A DNA stretch of 64,000 nucleotides, from the NCBI GenBank assembly GCA_031382085.1, contig JANMYM010000024.1, positions 1 through 64,000 on the forward strand, read 5' to 3'. Source of the stretch: UBA964 sp031382085. Lineage in GTDB: Bacteria > Pseudomonadota > Gammaproteobacteria > Steroidobacterales > Steroidobacteraceae. Each line of letters starts with the position of its first letter. Position 1 is the stretch's first letter. The notes below the pieces were generated by a model, which worked only from the letters and a program-made list of their open reading frames with translations, did no database searches and was not told the origin of the DNA. Of the stretch, positions 43,072 through 51,600 are shown in pieces. Position numbers and translations under genes: made by a program.

Positions 43072-43398
43072 ATGGGATCGAAGAAACTGATGGCCGTGCT
43101 GGCGACCTTGGCGATGGCCGCCACGTCGCTGCTTGCAGCTGAACCCGGCATGGACGCTGCTCCCAGCAAAGCCATGCGAGAGAAAATGGCGCAGATTCAT
43201 GCCGATATGGCGCTTTGCCTGAGATCCAAAAAGCCGATGGGCGACTGTCACGGCGCGATGCGAGCCGCGCATGAGTCCGCGATGGGTAAGGGCATGGGCA
43301 TGGGCATGGGGATGGGCATGGGCATGGGCATGAAAAAAGACTGCGGCACGATGGACAAGCGGTCTGACACGGCTGCCCCGATGCCTCAAAAGCACTGA
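43072..43398 (+). CDS. Small exported Met/Gly-repeat protein, possible metal binder
   Basis: A 108-residue periplasmic protein with signal peptide (about 1-22, TSLLAAEP) and a strong AAGGAG ribosome site 7 nt before the ATG. The mature part holds CLRSKKPMGDC, a seven-unit Gly-Met repeat (about 73-87), then a Cys- and Met-containing tail. Met-rich repeats with Cys often bind Cu(I). The repeat is encoded by a tandem hexamer, so its length may vary. No family recognised. Confidence 0.7.
   Translation: MGSKKLMAVLATLAMAATSLLAAEPGMDAAPSKAMREKMAQIHADMALCLRSKKPMGDCHGAMRAAHESAMGKGMGMGMGMGMGMGMKKDCGTMDKRSDTAAPMPQKH
43290..43331 (+). repeat. Tandem hexamer repeat GGGCAT x7 (in frame, Gly-Met)
   Basis: Seven copies of GGGCAT (one variant GGGGAT) lie in frame in the gene at 43072-43398. 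Hexamer slippage would keep the frame and only change the number of Gly-Met units. Confidence 0.9.
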
Positions 43399-43449
43399 GC
43401 ACTGCCGGCCGCGCGGTGATGCCGCGGTACTTCGTTATAGTGCGCGGCA

Positions 43450-44493
43450 ATGCAGCGCGGTTCTCTGAAAACACTGCCAACCCGGGTATTGGCGATCGAA
43501 TCGTCGTGCGATGAGTCGGCGGTCGCGGTACTCGATCACGAACGGGGCCTGCTGGCGCACGAAATCCATAGCCAGGTCGATCTGCACCGTATCTATGGCG
43601 GCGTGGTTCCGGAACTTGCGTCGCGAGATCATGTGCAGCGCCTGCTGCCCATGGTAGCCAGCGCGCTCGCGGCAGCTAAAACAACAGCCGCGGATCTGCA
43701 CGGCGTTGCCTACACCGCGGGGCCCGGACTGATCGGCGCGCTGCTGACTGGCGCGGCGCTCGGCCGCAGTCTCGCCTACGGCTGGGGCCTGCCGGCGGTC
43801 GGTGTGCATCATCTCGAAGGACATCTGCTGGCGCCGCTGCTGGAAGCGCAGCGGCCGCCGCTGCCGCATCTGGCATTGCTGGTGTCCGGTGGGCACACCA
43901 TGCTGGTCGATGTCGAGGCCGCCGGGCGTTACCGCGTGTTAGGCACGACGCGCGATGATGCCGCCGGTGAAGCGTTCGACAAGATCGCCAAGTTGTTAGG
44001 TCTGCCGTATCCGGGTGGACCGGAGCTGGCGCGGCTCGCGACCCAGGGCCGTCCCGGCGCGCTCGATCTGCCGCGCCCGATGCTCGACCGGCCCGGCCTG
44101 GAATTCAGTTTCAGCGGCTTGAAGACGGCGGCGTCGCTGGCGCTGCGAGCCAGCGACGGCAGCGACCGGGCGCGAGCCGATATCGCACACGCAGCGCAGC
44201 ACGCAATCGTTGAAACGCTGGTGGCGAAGACCCTGCGCGCGCTTGAGCAAACCGCTCACCAGGCCCTGGTCGTTGCCGGCGGCGTCGGCGCGAATTCCCT
44301 GCTGCGCGAGCGCTTGCGCGCAGCGGCGGCGCGCCAGGGGGTGCGCGTGTACTATCCGCGGCTGGAATTTTGTACCGATAATGCGGCGATGATCGCCATG
44401 GCGGGCCTGGTACGCCTGCGACTCGGCGAACAGGAGCCGCTCGCGATTCGCGCGCGGGCGCAGTGGCCTCTGCAAAGTCTTACCTCAGGATGA
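43450..44493 (+). CDS. tRNA N6-adenosine threonylcarbamoyltransferase TsaD
   Basis: A 347-residue universal enzyme (formerly Gcp/YgjD) that attaches threonylcarbamoyl to A37 of ANN-decoding tRNAs with TsaB and TsaE. It shows IESSCDESAVAV, the metal-binding HHLEGHLLAP, LLVSGGHTMLV, FSFSGLKTA and VAGGVGANSLLRE. Length is normal; the first 15 residues are slightly longer than usual and no better ATG is available. It follows the Met-repeat gene, divergent from rpsU as in many gammaproteobacteria. Confidence 0.97.
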   Translation: MQRGSLKTLPTRVLAIESSCDESAVAVLDHERGLLAHEIHSQVDLHRIYGGVVPELASRDHVQRLLPMVASALAAAKTTAADLHGVAYTAGPGLIGALLTGAALGRSLAYGWGLPAVGVHHLEGHLLAPLLEAQRPPLPHLALLVSGGHTMLVDVEAAGRYRVLGTTRDDAAGEAFDKIAKLLGLPYPGGPELARLATQGRPGALDLPRPMLDRPGLEFSFSGLKTAASLALRASDGSDRARADIAHAAQHAIVETLVAKTLRALEQTAHQALVVAGGVGANSLLRERLRAAAARQGVRVYYPRLEFCTDNAAMIAMAGLVRLRLGEQEPLAIRARAQWPLQSLTSG

Positions 44494-44502
44494 ATTGTTA
44501 GC

Positions 44503-44874
44503 ATGTCGACCGACAAACCCCTGGATGTTATTTTTCTGCGCGGCCTCGAGGTCGAGTGCATTATCGGATTCATCGAGTGGGAACGCCGCGTCAAGCAGAT
44601 CGTGGTCATCGATCTGGAATTGCCGGTCGATTGTGCGCGCGCGGCGGTCAATGACGACGTTGCGGATACCCTCGACTACAAGCAGGTTTCCAAACGCGTA
44701 ACGACTTTCGTTGCCGCCTCAGAATTCAAGCTGGTCGAGACAATGGCCGAACGCCTGGCGCAGCTCTTGTTAGCTGAATTCGCCCTGCCATGGGTCAGGA
44801 TCTCGATCAACAAGCCGGGCGCGATTCGTGGCTCGCGCGACGTCGGCGTACGAGTCGAGCGTCACTGCAAATGA
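44503..44874 (+). CDS. Dihydroneopterin aldolase FolB
   Basis: A 123-residue FolB-type enzyme that splits 7,8-dihydroneopterin in folate synthesis. Visible are IFLRGLEVECIIGFIEWERR, the central VADTLDYKQVSKRV and the C-terminal INKPGAIRGSRDVGVRVER. A GTTAG motif stands just before the start. Its stop overlaps folK as ATGA, so the two are coupled. Confidence 0.95.
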   Translation: MSTDKPLDVIFLRGLEVECIIGFIEWERRVKQIVVIDLELPVDCARAAVNDDVADTLDYKQVSKRVTTFVAASEFKLVETMAERLAQLLLAEFALPWVRISINKPGAIRGSRDVGVRVERHCK

Positions 44875-45377
44875 CGCAGGTCTACATCGCGGCCGGCGGC
44901 AACATAGATCCGATCGCGAAGTTGCCGCAGGCGCTTGCGCTGCTGCGCGCAACCTGGCCGGACATTCGCTGTTCGCGCGCATATCGCAACGCCGCCGCAG
45001 GCTTCGCGGGCGATGATTTCATCAATCTTGCCGCCGGATTTACCACGCAGCAATCGCTGGCGCAGGTACTTGTATGCCTGCACGACATCGAACGCGCCTG
45101 CGGCCGCGAGCGCGATGTGCCGAAGTGGGTACCGCGTTCGATGGATCTCGATGTGCTGCTGTTCGGCGCGACTGTGGGCGACTGGCCGGGCGCTGTGCTG
45201 CCGCGCCCGGATCTGCTCATGCGTGCGTACATGTTAGGTCCGTTGGCCGACATTGCCGGTGATCTGCGCCATCCGGTGACGGGCCTGAGCATCGCGGAGC
45301 ATTGGCGCTGTTTCGATCGCGCCGCGCACCCGCTGCATCCGGTCGACGTGCCGGGCCTCAACGCCGCGGGTTGTTGA
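44871..45377 (+). CDS. 6-hydroxymethyl-7,8-dihydropterin pyrophosphokinase FolK
   Basis: A 168-residue HPPK. It starts MTQVYIAAGGNI at the ATGA overlap with folB. The motif FGAT/PRSMDLDVLLFG carries the Mg-binding aspartates, and RERDVPKW is the family loop. It makes the pyrophosphate ester used by dihydropteroate synthase. A longer frame start at 44790 lies inside folB and is rejected. Confidence 0.94.
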   Translation: MTQVYIAAGGNIDPIAKLPQALALLRATWPDIRCSRAYRNAAAGFAGDDFINLAAGFTTQQSLAQVLVCLHDIERACGRERDVPKWVPRSMDLDVLLFGATVGDWPGAVLPRPDLLMRAYMLGPLADIAGDLRHPVTGLSIAEHWRCFDRAAHPLHPVDVPGLNAAGC

Positions 45378-45392
45378 GTTTCGATGCAGCGC

Positions 45393-46172
45393 TCACCAGC
45401 CGATGCTGCGGCCGCCATCGACCGCGAGGATCTGCCCGGTGATATAGGGTGCCTGGGTCGCAAAAAACAGCACTGCGCGCGCGACGTCCGCGGCGGACCC
45501 GGCGCGCTTGAGCACGGTGCGTTCAATGATCCGTTGCTGGAACGCCGGGTCCGCGCCCGAGTCGTCCGGCCACATCACCGGGCCTGGCGCGACGCCATTG
45601 ACGCGCACCTGCGGACCGAGTTCACGCGCGAGGCCACGGGTCAGCATCGCCAGGCCCGCCTTGGCGACGCTATAGGTCAGATAGCGATGCAGCGGGCGCA
45701 TGCCGTGGATATCGAGAATATTGACGATCAGTCCCCGGGTGACACGCAAGGACGGTGCCGCAGCTTGCGACAGAAACAGCGGCGCTTTCAGATTGCTACC
45801 AATGAGATCGTTCCAGTGCGCCTCGGTGATCTCGCCAACGGCGGTGGGGTAAAAGGTCGAGGCGTTGTTGACCAGGATGTCCAGCGCGCCAAATTTTTGG
45901 CTGGCCTGGTGAGGCAACTGGTCGATATGCGCGGTATCGAGCAAATCCAGCGCGACGCTCATGGCGCTGCCGGCGCGATGGGTTTCCAGCTCGCGCACCA
46001 GGCCGTTAGCTTCGGCGGCGGAACGATGGTAGTGGATCAGCACGTTCGCGCCGGCGCCGTGCAGGGCACGAACGATTTCCGCGCCGACCCGGCGCGCGCC
46101 GCCGGTGACCAGCGCGGTCTTGCCGGCCAGCGGCGCGGCATCGGGCGTATCGGAGAGGACTTCCTGGTTCAT
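45393..46172 (-). CDS. Short-chain dehydrogenase, probable pteridine reductase
   Basis: A 259-residue SDR. The TGGARRVGAEIVRALH cofactor motif, in which Arg replaces the usual third Gly, and the catalytic YSVAKAG are typical of PTR1/FolM-type pteridine reductases that reduce dihydropterins and dihydrofolate. The NNAST motif and the C-terminal GQILAVDGGRSIGW are intact. Being convergent with folB-folK supports a role in folate/pterin reduction. The start at 46172 leaves 14 bp to the divergent methyltransferase gene. Confidence 0.85.
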   Translation of the reverse strand: MNQEVLSDTPDAAPLAGKTALVTGGARRVGAEIVRALHGAGANVLIHYHRSAAEANGLVRELETHRAGSAMSVALDLLDTAHIDQLPHQASQKFGALDILVNNASTFYPTAVGEITEAHWNDLIGSNLKAPLFLSQAAAPSLRVTRGLIVNILDIHGMRPLHRYLTYSVAKAGLAMLTRGLARELGPQVRVNGVAPGPVMWPDDSGADPAFQQRIIERTVLKRAGSAADVARAVLFFATQAPYITGQILAVDGGRSIGW

Positions 46173-46186
46173 GGCGCTGACAGCAT

Positions 46187-47428
46187 ATGACGCCGGGCGG
46201 TCGTGCCTCAACGATTTTTCCGCCGTTGACCGCGGCCGAGCAGGCGCAAAGCGCTGGCGTGCTTGATGCTGTGCGCCGGGAGATCGCCAGCCGCGGCGGC
46301 TGGATGCCTTTCAGCGACTACCAGCAGCGGGTGCTTTATGCCCCGGCACTCGGTTACTACAGCGCCGGCGCCGCGAAGTTTGGCGCCGCAGGGGATTTCG
46401 TCACCGCGCCGGAAATCTCGCCATTGTTCGGGCGTGCTGCGGCGCGCTGGCTCGCCCCTTTGTTAGCAGCATGTGGCCCGGGCGCCGGGATTCTCGAACT
46501 GGGGGCGGGTAGTGGTGCGCTGGCGTTGCAATTGTTAGGTGAGTTGGCGACCTTGGGGTGTCTGCCGGCTGCGTATTTGATTGTCGAGGTCAGCGCTGAT
46601 CTGCGCGCGCGCCAGTCCGCGGCGCTCGCGACCGTCGCCGCGTCGCACGGCGTAACGCTGCGCTGGCTGGAGCGGCTGCCGGAAGAATTCGCCGGCGTGG
46701 TCCTGGCGAATGAGGTGCTGGACGCGCTGCCATGCGAGCGCTTTGTGCAGGGACCGTCCGGGTTGTTAGCTCGTGGTGTGGCGGTGGATGCGGCCGGCGC
46801 GTTGCGGGACGCGCTGCGTGACCCAGAGGCATCTGAGGCTGACATACTCACGACGGCCGGATCACTGCGGGACTGTTATGCGGATTTGCAACGGTGCCTG
46901 CAGGCCGGCGATTGCCGCCTGCCGCAGGGTTACGCGGGGGAGTTCATCCCGTCGTTGACGCCACTGCTGCGGTCGCTGTCCGCGGCGCTGCGCCTGGGCG
47001 CGCTGCTGCTGGTGGACTACGGTCTGCCGCGTCGCCAGCTTTATTTTCCGGAGCGCGTGGCCGGCACACTGCGCTGTATCCGTCGTCACCACGCACACGA
47101 CGATCCGTACCTCGACCCGGGTCTCACCGACATCACGTGCTGGGTGGATTTCACGGCAGTCGCCGAAGCGGCACAGGACTGCGGCCTGTCGCTGCGTGCA
47201 TTCGCCACGCAGATGGGCTGGCTGCTGGATGCTGGCCTCGAGTCGATGCTCGCTGCAGCGATGGCGACTGCGGCCAGCGATGCCGAGCGCATGAAATTGG
47301 CGCAGGGCGTCAAGACTTTGCTCTTGCCTGGCGAAATGGGCGAAGCTGTCAAAATGATGTGCGTGACGCGTGGCTTGGCGGAGGGGCTGGGCCAGGTCGG
47401 GATTCAGGATTTGCGAGCGTCGCTGTGA
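46187..47428 (+). CDS. MidA/NDUFAF7-like SAM-dependent methyltransferase (COG1565)
   Basis: A 413-residue protein of the MidA family, whose mitochondrial member methylates an arginine of complex I. Visible are GDFVTAPEISPLFGR, the SAM motif ILELGAGSGALALQ, VVLANEVLDALPCERF and LLVDYGL. A bacterial role in complex I assembly is possible but not shown. Divergent from the SDR gene with only 14 bp between starts. Confidence 0.85.
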   Translation: MTPGGRASTIFPPLTAAEQAQSAGVLDAVRREIASRGGWMPFSDYQQRVLYAPALGYYSAGAAKFGAAGDFVTAPEISPLFGRAAARWLAPLLAACGPGAGILELGAGSGALALQLLGELATLGCLPAAYLIVEVSADLRARQSAALATVAASHGVTLRWLERLPEEFAGVVLANEVLDALPCERFVQGPSGLLARGVAVDAAGALRDALRDPEASEADILTTAGSLRDCYADLQRCLQAGDCRLPQGYAGEFIPSLTPLLRSLSAALRLGALLLVDYGLPRRQLYFPERVAGTLRCIRRHHAHDDPYLDPGLTDITCWVDFTAVAEAAQDCGLSLRAFATQMGWLLDAGLESMLAAAMATAASDAERMKLAQGVKTLLLPGEMGEAVKMMCVTRGLAEGLGQVGIQDLRASL

Positions 47429-47454
47429 GCTGACGCGCCAACTAAGGAGTAGAC

Positions 47455-48270
47455 ATGGAATGGTGGCAGGCAGTGGTGTTGGCCGTGGTCCAGGGACTGA
47501 CCGAGTTCCTGCCGGTATCGAGTTCCGGGCATCTGGTGCTGGTGCCAAGGTTGTTAGGTTGGGCGGACCAGGGACTGGCCTTCGACGTCGCGGTGCATGT
47601 CGGCACGCTGGTCGCGGTGCTGGCCTACTTCCGGCGCGACCTGCTGCCGTTGCTGCGCGGTCTGTGGAGCTGGCTGTCCGGCGATCGCCAGGACGCGCAG
47701 GGCCGGCTCGCGGTCAACCTGTTGTTAGGTACCATACCAGTGGGTCTGGTCGGACTGTTCCTGAACAATTGGATCGAAGCCAACCTGCGCAGTCCGTTCG
47801 TCGTGGCATTTCAGCTGGCACTGTTCGGCATCGTGCTGTGGACGGTGGACCGGTTCGGGCAACGGACGCGCGGTGAGCTCGAAGTGACCGTGCCGCAGGC
47901 GCTGCTGATCGGCATCGGTCAGGCGCTGGCCCTCGTGCCCGGAACCTCACGTTCCGGCATCACCATGACCATGGGCCTGGTCGCGGGCCTGACAAGAGAC
48001 GCGGCGGCGAGATTTGCCTTTCTGCTGTCGATTCCCGGTATCGGTCTCGCCGGCGCCTATGAAGGCCTGAAAGTTGCTACCGGCGCGGTCGCCACGGTGC
48101 CGGTCGGCAACATGTTGATCGGTGCGGTCGTGTCGGCCGTTGTCGGCTTCGCATGCATCCATTATTTCCTGCGCGCGATCTCGCGTATCGGTTTCGCACC
48201 TTTCATGTGGTATCGCCTGGCGTTGGCTGCCGTGGTGGTGGCGCTGTTTGCCGGTGGCGGAAGTGCCTGA
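47455..48270 (+). CDS. Undecaprenyl-diphosphatase UppP (BacA)
   Basis: A 271-residue integral membrane phosphatase that recycles the peptidoglycan lipid carrier. Motifs VVQGLTEFLPVSSSGHL (Glu and Ser-rich loop) and LVPGTSRSGITMTMG (catalytic Arg) are present, with about seven to eight helices. An AAGGAG ribosome site precedes the ATG. Normal length. Confidence 0.97.
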   Translation: MEWWQAVVLAVVQGLTEFLPVSSSGHLVLVPRLLGWADQGLAFDVAVHVGTLVAVLAYFRRDLLPLLRGLWSWLSGDRQDAQGRLAVNLLLGTIPVGLVGLFLNNWIEANLRSPFVVAFQLALFGIVLWTVDRFGQRTRGELEVTVPQALLIGIGQALALVPGTSRSGITMTMGLVAGLTRDAAARFAFLLSIPGIGLAGAYEGLKVATGAVATVPVGNMLIGAVVSAVVGFACIHYFLRAISRIGFAPFMWYRLALAAVVVALFAGGGSA

Positions 48271-48272
48271 GC

Positions 48273-49079
48273 ATGCGTATGCCGGCGAACCTGTTAGCTC
48301 TGCTGCTTGGCGGTCTCGCGGTTACGAGCCAGGCTGATCAGGTCAGCCGCTTGACCGGCGCCGAGGCGATCGAGGCCTGGGTCCGGCTCAAGGGCGATGC
48401 GGGCGGAGCTATCACCTATGAGTGGGTGTCAGGCAGCGCCTTCGGCGTACCCGCCGACGGTCCGGCGGTGCTGTTGTTCCGGATGGAGAGCGTCACGGTC
48501 CGGCGCTTCGAGAAGTTCGGGCCCGCGAGTTACATCGAAAAAAACTATGCCTGCCGTCTGTATCGTAATGCGCAGTCGGGCGAATATGTCGATCATTTCC
48601 TGAACCCGTTGACCGGCCGTGACGTCGTCGTGATGGGCCGTTGCAGCGCGGCTCCGGCGGTGCGCTACACGCCGGAAAAGGTCGAGCTGCTGAGCGACAT
48701 GAAATTTGATAGTAGCGCGCTCGGCGGACCCATGCAGCTCGAGAAACTCAGCCTGGGAGATGTGACGGTAATCCGCCGTGACGTACGCGCACAGTTTGTG
48801 TCGCCCAGTACCGGCGAGTTGCGGCGCGAGCTGTCGGTGGACTCATTCACCACCACGCCGCGCGCGCTCGCTAACAAGAAACTGCGGATGCTGGCGCCGG
48901 CCTACCATTGGGAAGCGGTCGGCGGCTGGATGGCGGATCTGGCGATGGGCGACCGTCCAGGCCGCATGCTTTGGTCGATTTTCGGCCGCAACTACCGAAC
49001 GGTGGAAGAATTGCCAGCGGATTTCCGCCAGGCGCTCGTGCAACGTGTCCCGGACGCCTTGCAGCGCCCTCTCAAATAA
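48273..49079 (+). CDS. Exported DUF1838-like protein
   Basis: A 268-residue protein with a signal peptide (MRMPANLLALLLGGLAVTSQA). The mature part shows AIEAWVRLKGD, VLLFRMESVTVRRF, YRNAQSGEYVDHFLNPLTGR and WEAVGGWMADLAMGDRPG, which parallel the DUF1838-like protein at 36793-37671. A frame begins upstream at 48153 but lies inside uppP; the signal peptide fixes the start. Function unknown. Confidence 0.55.
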   Translation: MRMPANLLALLLGGLAVTSQADQVSRLTGAEAIEAWVRLKGDAGGAITYEWVSGSAFGVPADGPAVLLFRMESVTVRRFEKFGPASYIEKNYACRLYRNAQSGEYVDHFLNPLTGRDVVVMGRCSAAPAVRYTPEKVELLSDMKFDSSALGGPMQLEKLSLGDVTVIRRDVRAQFVSPSTGELRRELSVDSFTTTPRALANKKLRMLAPAYHWEAVGGWMADLAMGDRPGRMLWSIFGRNYRTVEELPADFRQALVQRVPDALQRPLK

Positions 49080-49082
49080 TCG

Positions 49083-50306
49083 TTAGGCGCGCAGACCCAG
49101 CGCCGCGATCGCATCCAGCCGGCGGCGGCGAAGTTGCTCGCCGATCAGCGTGCCATCCAGGCCCGCCATTTCTTCAGGCTTGAGACTTGCCTGTTGGGCG
49201 GCGGCCAGCGCGCGCGCAAACAGTGCCGCCTGCGGGTAGTCGGTAGCCTCAAGGCCCTTGCGTCCACGCGCATCGAACTCGCAGGCAGCTAACAACTCGG
49301 CGAAGCGCCCCGGGCGGCGCAGCGCATCGCATTGTTCCAGCGTCTGCAGCACTGTCGCCGGCCGCAACTGCGTAACAGTGTGCACGTGCGTATGGAAGCG
49401 GCAGGTCAGCCGCGCCAGGTCGCGGCAATCGTTAGGTACCCGGAGCCGGTCGCAGACGGCATCGATGCTGGCGACGCCGGCATTTTCGTGGCCCGGGTGC
49501 TGCGGCAGGCGATGCGGCGGCGTCAGTCCTTTGCCGAGATCATGCAGCAGCACCGCAAAGCGTACCGGCAACGATGCGCCGCCATCGGCCGCGAGCCGCA
49601 GCGCCATCATTACGTGCACAGCGGTGTCAATTTCCGGATGCCAGCGTTCGGGTTGCGGTACGCCCCACAGGCGGTCCAGTTCCGGCAGGATGACCTGCAG
49701 CGCGCCGCAAGCGCGCAAGGTTTCAAAAAACACCTCGGGCCGGTCTTCGCCCAACGCACGCGCCATTTCCTGCCACACGCGTTCGGCGACCAGCGCGGAC
49801 ACTTCGCCGCTCGTGGCCATGGTGCGCATCAGTTCCTGCGTCTCGGCGGCCACCACAAAACCCGCGGACGCAAAACGCGCAGCGAAACGCGCCACGCGCA
49901 GGATCCGCACCGGATCTTCCACGAACGCCGCAGAGACATGCCGCAGCAGCCGTGCATCGAGGTCGCGCTGGCCGCCGCAGGGATCGACGATCCGGCCAGC
50001 GGAGTCCTGTGCCATCGCGTTGATGGTCAGGTCGCGCCGGCGCAAATCGTCGCTGAGGCTAACGTCGCTGGAAAATTCGGTGACAAAGCCGAGATAGCCG
50101 GGTGCGGTCTTGCGTTCGCGCCGGGCTAACGCGTACTCCTCCTTTGTTTCGGGGTGCAGAAACACCGGAAAGTCCGCGCCCACGCGCCGATAACCCTGCT
50201 GCTCGAGATCTTCGGGACGCGCGCCCACAACGACCCAGTCGCGCTCCTTGACAGGTCGCCCGAGCAGCTGATCCCGCACCGCACCGCCGACCAAGTAAAC
50301 TTCCAT
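49083..50306 (-). CDS. CCA tRNA nucleotidyltransferase
   Basis: A 407-residue class II nucleotidyltransferase that adds or repairs the 3' CCA of tRNAs. The head has LVGGAVRDQLLG and RRDLTINAMA; the C-terminal HD domain (LHDLGKGLTP) gives phosphodiesterase activity as in E. coli Cca. Length is normal. Convergent with the DUF1838-like gene, 3 bp apart. Confidence 0.96.
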   Translation of the reverse strand: MEVYLVGGAVRDQLLGRPVKERDWVVVGARPEDLEQQGYRRVGADFPVFLHPETKEEYALARRERKTAPGYLGFVTEFSSDVSLSDDLRRRDLTINAMAQDSAGRIVDPCGGQRDLDARLLRHVSAAFVEDPVRILRVARFAARFASAGFVVAAETQELMRTMATSGEVSALVAERVWQEMARALGEDRPEVFFETLRACGALQVILPELDRLWGVPQPERWHPEIDTAVHVMMALRLAADGGASLPVRFAVLLHDLGKGLTPPHRLPQHPGHENAGVASIDAVCDRLRVPNDCRDLARLTCRFHTHVHTVTQLRPATVLQTLEQCDALRRPGRFAELLAACEFDARGRKGLEATDYPQAALFARALAAAQQASLKPEEMAGLDGTLIGEQLRRRRLDAIAALGLRA

Positions 50307-50308
50307 GT

Positions 50309-51331
50309 GTGCATGTTACCCGAGCATGGTTGGTCTGCCTGCTGCTGCCTGCGTTGAGCGGCTGCTACAGCCTGCAAGCCGCGCACGGGCAGTGGGCCCT
50401 GTCGCGTGCCAGCACACCCATCACGGATGTCGTCGCGGCACCGGGCAGCCCCGAGAAATTGCGCGGCCAGCTGCGGCAGGTGCAGGCGTTGCGTGCATTC
50501 GCGATCCGCGAGTTGGGGCTGCCTGACAACGCCAGCTACACCCGTTTTGCCGAGTTGCGCCGGCCGTTTGTCGTGTGGAATGTAGTTGCAACGCCGGAAC
50601 TGTCGCTGGCCCCAACGCGGTGGTGCTTCCCTGTCGCCGGCTGTGTTAGCTACCGCGGCTATTTCCGGGAGCGTAGCGCACAAAAATTCGCCGCCCGGCA
50701 GCGACGGCACGGACGCGATGCCATGGTAGGCGGCGTTCCAGCCTATTCGACGCTTGGCTACTTCGCAGATCCGGTTCCAGACACTTTGCTGCGATTCGGC
50801 GACCTGGCCGTTGCCGAGACGATCATTCACGAACTGGCCCACCAGCGTCTTTATGTCCCAGGGGACAGCGATTTCAATGAAGCATTCGCGACCGTGGTCG
50901 CGCAGCAGGGCCTGCAACGCTGGCTGACGTCGCAGCACCGTACCGCCGACCTCGAGAAGCAGCAGCGTGAGCAGGCAGCCAGCACGGAATTCGATGCCTT
51001 GTTTGCGGCCGCGCGTCGCGATCTGCTGGCGGTATATGGCTCCGCGGATCCGGCGACTGCGAAACGGCGAGCGAAGCAGGCGCGATTGGCGCGCCTCGGC
51101 ACGGATCTGTTAGCTACCGAGCAGCGCGTCGGAGTGCGGATGGTGTATGGCGACTGGGTGCGCCAGGGCCTGAGCAATGCGCACCTAGCCGCGGTAGCGA
51201 CCTACAGTCACTGTGTGCCGGGCTTGCTGCGCCTGTTTGGCGAGGCCGGCGGCGATTTCGAGCGCTTTTACGCTCGCGCCGGGCAATTGGCGGCAGTCAG
51301 TGCCGCCGCCCGGCATGCCGCGGTTTGCTAG
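50309..51331 (+). CDS. Putative aminopeptidase, zinc lipoprotein (COG4324-like)
   Basis: A 340-residue lipoprotein with a GTG start only 2 bp from the divergent cca start codon, and a lipobox LLLPALSGCYS. The zinc motif HELAHQ lies near residue 175, with NEAFA downstream as the likely third-ligand region. The family is annotated as putative aminopeptidase, but activity is not proven. Two internal helical regions follow. Confidence 0.7.
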   Translation: MHVTRAWLVCLLLPALSGCYSLQAAHGQWALSRASTPITDVVAAPGSPEKLRGQLRQVQALRAFAIRELGLPDNASYTRFAELRRPFVVWNVVATPELSLAPTRWCFPVAGCVSYRGYFRERSAQKFAARQRRHGRDAMVGGVPAYSTLGYFADPVPDTLLRFGDLAVAETIIHELAHQRLYVPGDSDFNEAFATVVAQQGLQRWLTSQHRTADLEKQQREQAASTEFDALFAAARRDLLAVYGSADPATAKRRAKQARLARLGTDLLATEQRVGVRMVYGDWVRQGLSNAHLAAVATYSHCVPGLLRLFGEAGGDFERFYARAGQLAAVSAAARHAAVC

Positions 51332-51351
51332 GGCCTGTTACCAGGCCCTAG
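51328..51351 (+). terminator. Hairpin overlapping the aminopeptidase stop
   Basis: A perfect 10-bp palindromic stem CTAGGGCCTG / CAGGCCCTAG with a 4-base loop includes the TAG stop codon. There is no U-tract, so termination would be imperfect; it may protect the mRNA 3' end. Confidence 0.55.
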
Positions 51352-51355
51352 TGTG

Positions 51356-51596
51356 GTGTCCCGCGAATAACTTGTCACACGAAAGGTGGCTACGACCCGA
51401 ACATAGGACGCGACCAACGCAAAGGCTTCGATCGACGGGCGAGCACGATGGACAGGGGCGAGCGGCGAATGGGGCGCGACGCCCGTTGAGCCGCGCGGCC
51501 GTGTCCATCGTGCTCGCCCGTCGATGGCGGGTCTATGTGCAGGCCAGGTCCGCTGTCGGCGCGATCCTATCGTGTGACAAGTTATTTGCGGGACAC
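51356..51596. mobile_element. MITE-like element with 27-bp terminal inverted repeats
   Basis: The left end GTGTCCCGCGAATAACTTGT (51356-51382 with the continuation CACACGA) is repeated inverted at 51570-51596 with one mismatch. A second, internal inverted pair of about 24 bp (ATCGACGGGCGAGCACGATG...) lies near 51431-51455 and 51505-51530, so the whole 241-bp unit can fold on itself. No open frame fits a transposase. It lies between the aminopeptidase hairpin and the protease stop codon. No clear target-site duplication was seen. Confidence 0.8.
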
Positions 51597-51600
51597 AATA

